From Arbacia lixula (taxonomy: Eukaryota; Echinodermata; Echinoidea; Arbacioida; Arbaciidae): a stretch of 64,000 bases of DNA. The stretch spans positions 15,642,336-15,706,335 of the forward strand of contig OZ022591.1 of the NCBI GenBank assembly GCA_963669155.1, read 5' to 3'. A model generated the notes under the pieces. That model worked only from the letters and a program-made list of their open reading frames with translations. It ran no database searches and was not told the origin of the DNA. Numbering within the stretch: position 1 is the first letter of the stretch; every line of letters starts with the position of its first letter. Both the position numbers and the translations under genes were made by a program. Below, piece by piece: positions 29,690-40,988 of the stretch.

Positions 29690-32520
29690 ATTTAAGTAAT
29701 ATGCCGGTTTGAGCCAATATTTCAAACTGGAACAGTAAGACCCAATTAAAAAGTTCGGACATGGGATGAGTTATGGCCATTTTCGGTACGCTCTGATCTG
29801 CTGATAATGCAGTGCGTAAATGCCGGTTTGAGCTTTGACCTCATATAAATAACGAGCTGGTTAAAGTGTCATGCGATGGGTTTAAAAGCCCTGACATTTT
29901 TGGAAGAGTTATGGCAATTTTCGGTAAATCTTGTGAATACCGCGCGTTATATGCCGGTTTGAGCCCTCTTTTCAAACTGCAACAGTAAGACTGAATCAAA
30001 AAGTTCCGACATGGCACCTATATGGGGGTAAAGAGCAACTTTTTAGCTTTGACCTCATACTATTTATGAGTTAGTTAAAGTGTCATGCGATGGGTTTAAA
30101 AGCCCCTACATTTTTGGAAGAGTTATGGCAATTTTCGGTAAATCTGGTGAATACCGTGCGTAATATGTCGGTTTGAGCCCTATATTAAAACTGCAACAGT
30201 AAGACTGAATCAAAAAGTTCCGACATGGGACCTATATGGGGATAAAGAGCAACTATTCAGCTTTGACCTCATACTATTTACGAGTTAGTTAAAGTGTCAT
30301 GCGATTGGTTTAAAAGCCCTGACATTTTTGGAAGAGTTATGGCCATTTTCGGATAATCCTACGCATGCGGTGCGTAATATGCCGGTTTGAGCCCAAACTT
30401 CAAACTGCAACAGTAAGACCCAATCAAAAAGTTCCGACATGGCACCTATATGGGGTTAAAGAGCAACTAATCAGCTTTTTCCTCATATAAATAATGAGCT
30501 AGTTAAAGTGTCATGCGATGGGTTTAAAAGCCCTGACATTTTTTGGAAGAGTTATGGCAATTTTCGGTAAATCTTGTGAATACCGCGCGTTATATGCCGG
30601 TTTGAGCCCTCTATTCACAGTGAAACAGTAAGACCCAATCAAAAAGTTCCGACATGGCACCTATATGGGGGTAAAGAGCAACTATTCAGCTTTCACCTCA
30701 TATAAACCATGAGCTAGTTAAAGTGTCATGCGATATGTTTAAAAGCCCTGACATTTTTGGAAGAGGTATGGCCGTTCTCGGTAAATTCTGATAATGCCGT
30801 GCGTAAATTGGCCGAAATGCCGGTTTGAGCCCAAACTTCAAACTGCAACAGTAAGACTGAATCAAAAAGTTCCGACATGGGACCTATATGGGGATAAAGA
30901 GCAATTATTGACCTTTGACCTCATACCATTTATTAGTTAGTTAAAGTGTCATGCGATAGGTTTAGAAGCCCCTACTTTTTTGGAAGAGTTATGGCATTTT
31001 TCGGTAAATATTGTGAATACCGCGCGTTATATGCCGGTTTGAGCCCTCTTTTCAAAGTGAAACAGTAAGAACCAATCAAAAAGTTCCGACATGGGACCTA
31101 TATGGGGGTAAAGAGCAACTATTTAGCTTTCACCTCATATAAATCATGAGCTAGTTAAAGTGTCATGCGATAGTTTTTAAAGCCCCGATATTTTTGGAAG
31201 AGTTGTGGCCATTTTCGATAAATCTGGTGAATACCATGAATACCGCGCGTTATATGCCGGTTTGAGCCCTCTTTTCAAAGTGAAACAGTAAGAACCAATC
31301 AAAAAGTTCCGACATGGGACCTATATGGGGGTAAAGAACAACTATTTAGCTTTCACCTCATACTATTTATTAGTTAGTTAAAGTGTCATGCGATAGGTTT
31401 AAAAGCCCTGACATTTTTGGAAGAGGTATGGCCGTTCTTGGTAAATTCTGATAATGCCGTGCGTAAATTGGCCGAAATGCCGGTTTGAGCCCAAACTTCA
31501 AACTGCAACAGTAAGACTGAATCAAAAAGTTCCGACATGGCACCTATATGGGGATAAAGAGCAACTATTCAGCTTTCACCTCATATAAATCATGAGCTAG
31601 TTAAAGTGTCATGCGATAGGTTTAAAAGCCCTGACATTTTTGGAAGAGGTATGGCCGTTCTCGGTAAATTCTGATAATGCCGTGCGTAAATTGGCCGAAA
31701 TGCCGGTTTGAGCCCAAACTTCAAACTGCAACAGTAAGACCCAATCAAAAAGTTCCGACATGGCACCTATATGGGGATAAAGAGCAACTATTCAGCTTTG
31801 ACCTCATATAAACCATGAGCTAGTTAAAGTGTCATGCGATAGGTTTAGAAGCCCCTACTTTTTTGGAAGAGTTATGGCAATTTTCGGTAAATCTTGTGAA
31901 TACCGCGCGTTATATGCCGGTTTGAGCCCTCTTTTCAAACTGCAACAGTAAGACTGAATCAAAAAGTTCCGACATGGCACCTATATGGGGGTAAAGAGCA
32001 ACTTTTTAGCTTTGACCTCATACTATTTATTAGTTAGTTAAAGTGTCATGCGATAGGTTTAGGAGCCCCTACATTTTTGGAAGAGTTATGGCCATTTTCG
32101 GTAAATCTGGTGAATACCGTGCGTAATATGTCGGTTTGAGCCCTATATTAAAACTGCAACAGTAAGACCCAATCAAAAAGTTCCGACATGGGACCTATAT
32201 GGGGATAAAGAGCAACTATTCAGCTTTGATCTCATACTATTTATCAGTTAGTTAAAGTGTCATGCGATTGGTTTAAAAGCCCTGACATTTTTGGAAGAGT
32301 TATGGCCATTTTCGGATAATCCTACACATGCGGTGCGTAATATGCCGGTTTGAGCCCAAACTTCAAACTGCAACAGTAAGACCCAATCAAAAAGTTCCGA
32401 CATAGCACCTACATGGGGATGAAGAACAACTATTCAGCTTTGACATCATACTATGTATTAGTTAGTTAAAGTGTCATGCGATGGGTTTAAAAGCCCCGAC
32501 ATTTTTGGAATAGTTATGGC
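29690..32520 (-). repeat. Right satellite array, about 13 monomers in inverted orientation
   Basis: The reverse complement of the left-array monomer. Shared words are AATCAAAAAGTTCCGACATGG, CCTATATGGGG, AGCTTTCACCTCATATAAA and AAAGTGTCATGCGAT. Both the CATTTCGGCC (type A) and CATATAACGCGC (type B) variants are present. The innermost unit (about 29700) and the outermost (about 32500) are the most diverged. It is roughly a third the length of the left array. Confidence 0.97.
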
Positions 32521-32784
32521 CGATACGCCGCTTACATCGTTTTCCAAGTTGGGTTTGTTCATCATCTCTACGGAAGAAAAAGATTGTTTTTACGTTTTTT
32601 ATATATCAAGTAAAGACATACATAGATCCTTTAAATGATCCAGCTTCGTTTTTCTTATAAGTGCCACGTAATATATTTTTTATTCCACTTCTTGTCTCTA
32701 TATTTTTACACTAAACGCTTTAAATTCTCATTTGTTTTTTTGAAGACACCGTAGCACCATATTCTATTGTTCTCGCCCGTAGCA
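32521..32784. other. Spacer outside the right array
   Basis: AT-rich unique sequence between the last monomer and the outer inverted block; no gene or repeat seen. Confidence 0.5.
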
Positions 32785-32960
32785 GACGACGGAAGTCTTA
32801 ATGGTCGCGGACCGGAAGTCTTATTGGTCGCCAAAAGTAGCTCAATGGCAGTGTTGTGTCAAATGCTGAGTTGAACGGCTGTGCCGGTGCGCGGCGCCGG
32901 GCGGAGGCGCGAGTGGGGTGGTATGGGCAGAACATGTACCACTGGCGCTGGCGCTGCTGC
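32785..32960. promoter_or_regulatory. CpG-rich, ETS/CCAAT-containing promoter-like segment
   Basis: Two tandem ETS-type sites paired with inverted CCAAT-type boxes (CGGAAGTCTTAATGGTCGC and CGGAAGTCTTATTGGTCGC, 24 bp apart) are followed by a GC/CpG-rich stretch (GTGCGCGGCGCCGGGCGGAG at about 32887). This architecture is typical of TATA-less metazoan promoters. The right outer block of the element (32798-32832) lies within it. Which transcript it would drive, element or host, is not clear. Confidence 0.45.
32798..32832 (-). repeat. Right outer inverted block
   Basis: On the minus strand this reads GGCGACCAATA, 11 bases, then CCGCGACCATTAA, matching 8608-8644 with one mismatch in 24 bases of the two blocks. 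It lies about 280 bp outside the right array. Confidence 0.5.
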
Positions 32961-33130
32961 TGAAATACATATGTACTAGCAAACAGTTCCTGTGTGTTCG
33001 AATAGATATTGGGTTGCTTCTTCATGCGTTTGCCCTTCAGCTGTACATGTAATGTATATGTTAATTCGAATGAAAGGCAATGTTACCGCTATACAGTACC
33101 CCAACATAGGTACACGTCCCGCGAATCCAG

Positions 33131-33748
33131 GGGGGGCATTCCGAAAACGAAATTAGGAAAAAATTTATTGTATCTCAGGGACTTAGGAAAAATTTTATCT
33201 TTTGGTATTCCGAAAAGCCAACTTACAATAAAAGATAAAAATTTTATTCAAATGAGCTAGAGATAAATTTTTTATGTAAATGAGCCTCCGAGATAATATT
33301 TTTATGCAAATGAGCTAAATCGGTATTCTGAAACGCACTTAGGAAAAAAAGTTAGGATAAAAGATAAAACTGCTCCCAAGCAATTTTATCTCCAGACGTA
33401 CGCGCCTAGGCCCATACCATTACGTGCAAAAATAATTCGCGCATTCAACTTTTTGCTCATGTGCGCATCAAATGCAATAAGGCGCGCTGATAGACATTGA
33501 TGCGCAATGTCCCTTTCAGTTTCATGACATCACACCATCAGCTTGATGGTGTTAATGTATGCAAAAGACATGAAAGGACATTTATTACTGCCTGCCTCTG
33601 GGATATGAGCACAGGGCATGCGCTCATTAATATTGGTTAAAATCTTCCTAAAATGTTTTTCGGAATACCAAAGATAAAATATTTTAAGGACATTGTATCT
33701 TAGGGGAGATAAAAATTTTATCTCTGTGGATTTTCGGAATACCGCCCC
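33131..33748. mobile_element. Hairpin-type MITE (family H)
   Basis: The left end GGGGGGCATTCCGAAAACGA mirrors the right end ATTTTCGGAATACCGCCCC. Inside, TTTATCTTTTGGTATTCCG and its inverted relatives recur. ATGAGCTAGAGATAAA/ATGAGCCTCCGAGATAA and AAATGAGCTAAATCGGTATT form partial internal repeats. No coding capacity. Confidence 0.7.
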
Positions 33749-34861
33749 AGGACTTAGGGATGTAAACTGGGGTACAGATTAGAAGTACGGGGCCTAGTAG
33801 ACTAGGACAGTGTATAAGCACAGTAAGCACTCAGAAGTCAGAACATGATGTGTTGCCATCGCCCCCCCCCAAAAAAAAAAAAAGATAAATAAATAATAAT
33901 AATAAATTAATAAAGTTAACGGGAGGGGTGGAGGGGGTGGGGAGGACGCACCCCTCTCACAGCTCTTAGATCAGGTACTGCATCCAGCCATAAACGATCA
34001 AATAAATATTGAATACACTTGAATAAACTTTCACAAGTTTATTATTCTATTTTAATCTTTATTAAAAAAAAGCTAGTTTATATCTTTTCTTGATTAACAA
34101 ATAGTGTACCTCCTGGCCTTAGTTGAGTAAATGAGACTACCTAACAATTTGGCATCATGCATAGCTCACAGGTTTTGCAGTTGAGTAGAACTGAAAAGTT
34201 CCCTGCATCGGAGGGAATTTCTCATTGTCCTGAATTGGGGAAGTACAAAGTGCTTGCATTAATACAGTTTCTGTTTTGGCTAATATAATTCTGTGATTTA
34301 TGGTCGGGAATATATTCCATTGTTATGTTCCTAACCACTTAAAACACAATATCCACTTCTTAAATGAAACATAATAGAGATAGACATTTATGATGACTTG
34401 ACATTTTCTATTTTAATTACACTGACAAGACACTAGCCTAAAAAATACCTCCAAAGGTTTTTATTTATTACAGTTATTTTTATTTAGGGTGCTTACTAAG
34501 AATTGAATGCAGATGACTAGGACCCCTATCCTCCTTTCCAGAGGGAAAGGCGTATTTTTAGTTGATGGGTGATTTTAGATTGTCATGGCTGGATAAAATC
34601 GTTACGGAGACTGAACATGCTAAGCCCAGTGTGTGTGAGAGTGAGTGTAACTTTCCCCTTTGATGATTGTGACAATGATTGGATATGGAAGGATGGGCTC
34701 GCACCGGGGCTGTACTAGTAATAGTTCAAGAGGGATGGGACTATTTATAGCTGGTTGATAATCTGATATTGTCATGACTGGGAAACATCATTAAGGGGGA
34801 TGAATCAGATCGGTCCTATGACATCTACAGTGCTCATGTGAGTGTGTCATGGTGTGTTTAA
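33749..34861. other. Non-coding sequence
   Basis: Contains a poly-C/poly-A tract (about 33861-33882) and two loosely similar segments at about 34540-34690 and 34720-34860 (both with GATTGTCATG-like and GTGTGAGAGTGAGTG/GTGAGTGTGTCATGG words), perhaps an old duplication. No gene seen. Confidence 0.5.
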
Positions 34862-35270
34862 GGTTAAAGGTACCCTAGGGCACTAGGTTGTGAGGTGCAT
34901 GGACAAAACCCAGTCTGTTAACAACTATGTCTGGTAGCACAGAATATGATCTAATTACATCATGGTTCCTCTGGGTATACACTACAGCTCAAAGGAATTA
35001 GCTTAGGGAAAGGGAAAGGGAAGAAACGACAGTATATTTTGTCCAGTTCAACACAATGCTTTAGCCTAAAAAGCATCATGTTTCATGCTGAAGTGGACAA
35101 AATACCACGGTTTAAAATTGCAGCTCCTTCCCTTTCTCTATGCCAATTCCTTTGAGCTGGAGTGTAGGTAGGATGGGATTAGGGCATAGTCTGTGTTACC
35201 AGACATAGTTGTCAATAGACTGGGTTGTGTCCATGCACCTCACAGCCTAGTACCTAGGTTAGGTTAAAGG
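34862..35270. mobile_element. Hairpin MITE family D, split by a family C insertion
   Basis: The left arm (GTGAGGTGCATGGACAAAAC, ACAACTATGTCTGGTA) is mirrored in the right arm (GTGTCCATGCACCTCAC, TACCAGACATAGTTGT). The loop is occupied by the TA-flanked element at 34980-35164. Remaining arms are about 100 bp each. Confidence 0.85.
34980..35164. mobile_element. Mariner-like hairpin MITE family C (copy 1, nested)
   Basis: Termini CACTACAGCTCAAAGGAATT and its inverted copy, flanked by TA on both sides (34978-34979, 35165-35166). The centre holds AAAAGCATCATGTTTCATGC, shared with copy 2 (44203-44433) and a half copy near 49970. TA duplication and CAC.ACAG-type ends point to Tc1/mariner mobilisation. 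Confidence 0.9.
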
Positions 35271-36112
35271 GGGCGTGGAGCTGGCATTCATGGACAGTGT
35301 GGACCAAGCGTGGGCCAACACTTTTGGTTTTAGCAAGATTGAGCCAACACAAAACTATCCACTTGCTCCACTTCAAAGAGTGTGATTAGAAGGCAATTTC
35401 CCACAAAGTTTTTGTGGATGTCCATCTTATGGCCAGCTGTATATTATTGCCACTAGTATACTGGTACAGGTCAGAATTTTGAATTTATGTAAGGATGCAG
35501 TTATCAAACTCTACAGAAAGACCATGACTCTGCTTTCTTTCCACCTACAGTGATCTTTATCTAAAGCTGATTTATGGGTATTATAGTAGGTCTGCATTCG
35601 AGGGGCATCAGAGAGTACTTGGTGGTTGCATGCGGCCCTGAGGTCAGATATTCGTGCACACCGTGTTCACCGTGCAGCATTGCTGTTCAATCAAAGTGCT
35701 CATTATTTTTTTTTTCTTGCAAGCAAGCTTGATTATCTGTTGGCTCAACCTTGCTCATATGTGTCTATAAAAATGGCGGATGAGCACATTGCTTCATATT
35801 CATGGGAATGTTGTTTTATGTTAAAGGAAAATATGTGTCCAGACTGCCTCCAAAGAGGTCAAGAGCTGTTTCCTTGGGTTTCCCTCTCTCTCTCCATGGA
35901 TGCCCCTTCAGTGACTTTGCGATGATTGGGAGCCAAATTTAGGTCTGTGAGTGATGGTGATTCACGGTGCCACAAAATGAGATAATTCATACCACGAGGC
36001 AAGTGGTCTAGCTCTGAAGGGACTAACAGGTTTGAAGATACTCTGATGAGTTTGTGTGGAGATGGGGGTGGGGTTGGGGTGCATAAGGACGAAAGGTGGA
36101 CAGATCAGCTGA

Positions 36113-36113
<1 letters not shown>

Positions 36114-36160
<47 letters not shown>
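36114..36160. repeat. (GA)n microsatellite
   Basis: An uninterrupted GA run of about 45 bases. Confidence 0.95.
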
Positions 36161-36164
<4 letters not shown>

Positions 36165-36639
36165 AAAGGAACAGAGAGGCAGATGGTGGGGCAGAAAAGA
36201 GAAAGAAAAGAGAACTAGAAGGGAATGATAAAGGGTGGGAAGGGGAAAGAGAAAGGAGGAAAAGAGAAGAGAAAAGGTAGAGGAGGAATGGGTTGTTGAG
36301 GGTAAGAGAGTGGTTGAGAGGGAGTGGGGGAGTGTGAAGGTTCATGAAGGATGATTGAGGGAAAGGGTGCTGCAAACAGAAAAGGAAGGACAGGGGGAAA
36401 AGAAATGGGGATAGAGAAAGACGCTGAGTGGTGGATGGATTGGTAGAGATGGGCGATAAGAGAATGACAAGGTGGAGAGGGTCGGATAAAGAACACAGAA
36501 AATCACATAAAGATGGAGAGAAATGTACAAGCAGTGAAACAGGAAGACGCAAAGAAAAATGTATATAAAAGTGGACAGAGTTTTTATACAGAAACCATAA
36601 TTAGAGAAGATGAAGAAGGACAACTGCATGGCAATGAAA

Positions 36640-36640
<1 letters not shown>

Positions 36641-36686
<46 letters not shown>

Positions 36687-36720
36687 GACAGAGAAAGAGG
36701 GAGGGAGGGAAAGAGGGAGG
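36641..36720. repeat. (GA)n microsatellite grading into GGGA
   Basis: A GA run with ACA interruptions, turning into GGGAGG units. Confidence 0.9.
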
Positions 36721-37059
36721 GGGGGGATATTCTAATACATAACATATGGTTGGTGGGAAGGGGGGGGGGGGGTTACAATGCGGTGAAAGACAGAGAGAGA
36801 GAGACTCTAAATATCAAACTAAATCTGACTAATTGAGGAACCTTGGACTGGGGGTGAATCACATTTCCTCAAAGCTCTGTTACACATCTGAAGAGGGAAC
36901 CTTACAGGGTCTTCCATCGGATATCCTCACACCCCTCCTTACCCCCTTTTAGGGAGAACGTAAAGGAAGAGATGCTGAGTAACACTAGCACCCAGTAAGA
37001 AGGCAGGAAGGCAACCCTATATGAAGACAAGAAAGGGAAAATGCTACAATGCCCACATA

Positions 37060-37991
37060 AGGTGCGTCTGCATTAACCCGATCTGATAAAATAGTGAGCT
37101 AGATTGCTGATGCGGGAAACTAGGCTAAAGTTGCAATCGCGTCTTCATTACCTCGAAACAAGCTGCATAAGTTAGCCCTATATTTGCCCTTTTGCAGTTT
37201 ACGATGGAAATAGGCAACAACTAAGTGGCTTTGGTAGCGAGTTGCGACTGTGAACTCACCTTCAAAGACCTTACTTAAAGATTGTCCGTCCCTTTTGCAA
37301 GCTTAAAATTTGAAATCGTCTATCACGATCGTAAATTGAAGAAAGTGTGATTCAAGACCATTTCTAAGAATATAGCATGTTGAAGCTTTCTGTATATGTA
37401 AAACATTTCAGCCGTTAAATTTCAAACCGACTTTTTTCGTACTACGAAAAAAGTATTAGTCTTTGTTACAGTATCTATATGGTTATTATGCGTGTGTGAA
37501 ATCATAATTTCATGAGTAACTACCAAACTTTGGAGATGATTCCTTCCATTGAACAATTTTTTTCATAATACATTTTATAATTTAATAAACAGATTAATCA
37601 ATAAAGCAGATATTTCAACACAAACTGCTAAGAGCCTGAGGTAAAGACTATTAATCAGACGTTGTTTACGTGCATTATCTGAATTTTACACTACGTATCA
37701 GTTTTAAATTGTGGATATAGAGCTTACTAACACTTCTCTATAAGTTTTGCCAATGTTTTGATGGTTTTGTGGTGATCTGAAAAAGGGACTGGCTGTCTTT
37801 AAACAATGCCTCAGCTGTTCCACATGCTTGGGAGGGTGTGCTGATGCATGATGGGATCAAGGAAGTTTCAGGCTTTTAAAGATGCTCTGGAATTAACTCG
37901 CTATTTGGCCATCTAGCCAAAGATTTCTTGGGATAATTTCTTAACCAAATAGCTAGCTATTTCGCTTGATCAAGCTAATGAAGACACACCT
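37060..37991. mobile_element. Hairpin MITE family F, split by a family B insertion
   Basis: The left end AGGTGCGTCTGCATTAACCC mirrors the right end CTAATGAAGACACACCT. Arms share AGCGAGCTA/TAGCTAGCT-type words. The family B element at 37279-37798 interrupts it at a TTAA. Related fragments lie at about 58562-58830 and 59276-59400. Confidence 0.85.
37275..37802. mobile_element. TTAA-flanked MITE family B (copy 1)
   Basis: Begins TTAA|AGATTGTCCGTCCCTTTT and ends AAAAGGGACTGGCTGTCT|TTAA. Terminal inverted repeats of about 18 bp match at most positions. The sequence is nearly identical along its whole length to 57857-58374. The TTAA duplication is characteristic of piggyBac-type transposition. Confidence 0.93.
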
Positions 37992-40158
37992 GTAAAGTGC
38001 AGTTAAAAACGCACTATAGGCGTTTGGCCCTTTGTACCTCCAACATAGCCAATGCAAGGGAAACAAATAACTTCGGAAGAGGAAAACAAATTGCTGGCAA
38101 AACTCAAATTCTGAAGTTCTACCAAAAGCAGAAAGACAAAACCTACTGAAAAAAACATGGTATTCGATGTTAACTTATAATCATTTTAGGGCGAAAATGG
38201 CTGTATTGTTAGTTTCTGTCCTTTTAGCGATGGACGGTTGCAAAAGAAACCATATGTGTGTTCATAAATGTCAAATGTGATGTACAAAATTGCGACCTGA
38301 AAATACAAAAATAACTCGTCGGATTGAAGGAAGCCCCGGTAAATGAAGGATGAAAGATATTGCTTATGTTGGAAATCTGAAAATAGCTCCCTCATCTTGA
38401 AAATGAAATACATATTTCAAGTTTAAAATAGGCCTATAAGTAGCAGGACTGTTTGGTTTCTGTGACAGGAAAAGATTCCAAGACTACTGTGTAAGCAACA
38501 CGCAATGAAAATTGTTTTGCATCTCTTGGGTCTAGATGTGTCTCCTCACTGTTCTTCAGAAATTGTAAGAAGGGAAGTGTTGAAAATCTGGAGTTTTTAG
38601 ATTGTATATAATTATATAGAATTGTATTTCATTATATATTTTATCGTTGATGTAAAGGATCATTTTGTGAGTACATAAAAACATGAAGATAAAGACTTAT
38701 ATAGCGTACTGTTGTAAGGTGTAACATGAAATTAAAGGCAGATACAGTTTTAGGTGTAACATGAAATAAAGGCTGATACAGTGTAAGGTGTAGCATGAAA
38801 ATATAGACTAATACAGTAAAAGGAGTAACATGAAAATATAGACTTACATTTAAAAAAGGTGTAATGTGAAAATAAACTTAAACAGTGTATTCCAATGTAA
38901 TAAGAATATATCTATAGGGATACACAGTGTAAACTGTAGACACACAGGGGCAACTCATACACACACATAGACGAGTACCCTTGCCAAACCAATGGTGTAT
39001 TAAGGGCTCATCAGGTGACATCCTTGGCGCTTACGTGATGATTGTCTGCTTAAAGGCTAATACAACCCTAAAAACAATTGATTTGATCAGATTGATTGGC
39101 GAAAGCTTGAGGGAAATCGCACGAATCACGAGAAAATGATATGAATTGTTGTCGCTGCCCCTGTAAGTCTTTGCGAGTAGGTCCATTTACCTGAGGGAGT
39201 TACATATTGCACACACGATGAGCTGCTTATATGGATTGACTATTGTCCTTGGGAACATGGCCTGACAGCACAATGGCCAGCGCGTCACCGGAATACAAAT
39301 TAAATCACCAATGCAAAATTTACGGGCTAGTCATGACTGAGTTTATGTCGAGCACTCATCTATTTTGTCATGTCTGATTACGGTTCAACTTTGACCGGTC
39401 TGGTTCCCTAATTTTTCTAATGCGTCACAAATCAATTTGTCAGTAGGGTCCTTCTCTCCTTTAAATAGTAGGCGTCGCTTTCACACGTGCGCATGAGTGT
39501 GAGTAGGCCGAAGCGAGAACGCGGTGGGAGTGTGGAGGAAGCAAAGAATAAAGCCAATAGACTTGGCGGAAGAAAGACAAACTTTTAGCAACTTACAGGA
39601 ACCGACAGAAAGTTGGGGCAGGGGAGTGGGTAGGACTCAGAAAGATAACATTGTAGAGCAATGGAGGTATCAAACATTCTGGCTATGATATCGATAGAAG
39701 AAAGACTGAACTATCATAATTTGCAAAATTAAGTTTGGACAGAGAGAAGGGAAAAAATGTCCTTCCTCTGCGTCTTCACGTAGTTCTTGTGGTCATACTA
39801 TCGAAAACTGACCCATTTTGTGAAGAAGGAACGTCGTAAGGGTGATAAGGAAGCAATACAGAAAGCTTGAAGATCCATCATAGCAAAAGAACTGAACAAA
39901 CTCTTTGAAGATCATCACGAGTAGAATAAAGTCAACAGCGGCAAATTGTTAAGGAGCGTTGCTGGTTTCTAGCTCTTAAGGCCTTTGGTCTGCTACACTA
40001 GGACGGAGGAGGACGCTTCTTGGCTGTGGAACTGTGAAAGCAGAATAAAGATTAGTTAAAGTTCCTGAGAAACAAAACAATGTGCCAGGAGCTTCCAGAA
40101 TATTACACAGGTTCAGCACTCATAAGTTCCTGGATACCACTACCAAGCTCTAGGTGAT
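37992..40158. other. Non-coding sequence with a minisatellite
   Basis: Holds the 40-bp repeat at 38713-38890. A TATA-like TTTAAATAG at about 39461 lies upstream of the cationic-protein locus. No credible gene between. Confidence 0.45.
38713..38890. repeat. Minisatellite of about 40-bp units
   Basis: Four to five imperfect units with the core AAGGTGTAACATGAAA followed by TAAAGGC.GATACAGT. Confidence 0.85.
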
Positions 40159-40528
40159 CTCTCCAACCCGTCGTTTGTCTTGTAATTCTACTGCCCCTTG
40201 GAATGGCAGCATGGACTTGATGCCATCTTCCCGTCTCAGTGTTGGTGCCCACGTCATCATCTCGCGCGAGTGTCCTCAGTGACTGTGCAGCACTCTTGAA
40301 GAACCTCTCTTGCATCTGGTATCTGTTCTGTTGAGTCGGCTGCCTCTCCAACCCGTTGTTTTTCCGTAACTTCTACTACCCCTTGGAATGGTAGCATTGA
40401 CTTGATGCCATCTTCCCATTTCAGTGTTGGTGCCCACGTCATCATCTCGCGGGAGTGTCCTCAGTAACTGTGCAGCACTCTTGAAGAACCTCTCTTGCAT
40501 CTGGTATCTGTTTTGTTGAGTCAGCTGC
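40159..40528. repeat. 185-bp tandem duplication
   Basis: CTCTCCAACCCGTCGTTT at 40159 recurs as CTCTCCAACCCGTTGTTT at 40344. The following about 185 bp match closely through CTCTTGCATCTGGTATCTGT. The overlapping minus-strand open frames are repeat shadows. Confidence 0.92.
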
Positions 40529-40544
40529 CTGCTGGATGCACGTG

Positions 40545-40765
40545 AAGGGCAGTACTTTGTTGTTCTTCCCCATCTGCTCAGCTCCTGAATGAAGTGCCAG
40601 TTGGAATGAAAGCATTGCGGAGGTTCTTTGGAAAGAAATCTAAGACTAAACGAGAGTTGGGGGAAAGAAGAGAAAAGGTGGAAATCAAGAAGGGCAGGAC
40701 TCTGTTGCTCTTCCCCATCATCTCAGCTCCTGCATGGAGTGCCATTTGCAGTGAAAGCAATACAA
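40545..40765. repeat. Second local duplication in the cationic-protein locus
   Basis: GTTCTTCCCCATCTGCTCAG, then CTCCTGAATGAAGTGCCA and AATGAAAGCA (about 40560-40612), recur as GCTCTTCCCCATCATCTCAG, CTCCTGCATGGAGTGCCA and AGTGAAAGCA (about 40709-40760). The spacing is about 149 bp. Confidence 0.8.
40594..40698 (+). CDS. Possible upstream exon of the cationic repeat protein
   Basis: From ATG 40594 the frame gives MPVGMKALRRFFGKKSKTKR and further basic residues to about 40698 (VEIKKG). FFGKKSKTK matches IFGKKSKTK in the ORF at 40989, and the DNA (GGAAAGAAATCTAAGACTAA) is a near copy. Beyond 40698 the frame stays open but loses this character. It may be an exon of the same gene or a decayed duplicate. 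Confidence 0.35.
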
Positions 40766-40988
40766 AGCAGCTAACGTCACTATCCCATCTTGATATTGGT
40801 AACCACCTTCATCATAATGTTCCCAGTCATCTGTTGTACTGTGATGTAATCAGTCTGTCTGTCTGAAAAACAGCCAAAGTACTGCAACTGTGACTGATGT
40901 GTCTTGTATCTAGTAGCCTGGAGGGTTAGTAGCCATTCTGTGTTTGAAACCCTTTTTGTTCCCCATCTCCAAGAATCATCAACATTCA

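Larger units (their letters stand above)
8608..32832. mobile_element. Giant foldback-type DNA transposon with satellite inverted repeats
   Basis: Two arrays of the same 214/223-bp monomer lie in opposite orientation (8765-18225 and 29690-32520) around an 11.4-kb unique core with one transposase-bearing gene. Long terminal inverted repeats made of tandem units are the hallmark of foldback elements (Drosophila FB/NOF and sea urchin TU elements are known examples). The outer limits are drawn at an inverted pair of sequence blocks (8608-8644 and 32798-32832). These are the outermost symmetric match I could find. No target-site duplication was recognised, so true ends may differ by a few hundred bases. 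The arrays themselves put a minimum length of about 23.8 kb on the unit. Confidence 0.8.
35271..37059. other. Non-coding, GA-rich in its second half
   Basis: Contains (GA)n at 36114-36160 and at about 36641-36710, a poly-G tract at 36759-36772, and a long purine-rich stretch between. Open frames on both strands (35962-36836) are translations of purine/pyrimidine repeats. The frame at 35626-35925 has no splice or homology support. Confidence 0.55.
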
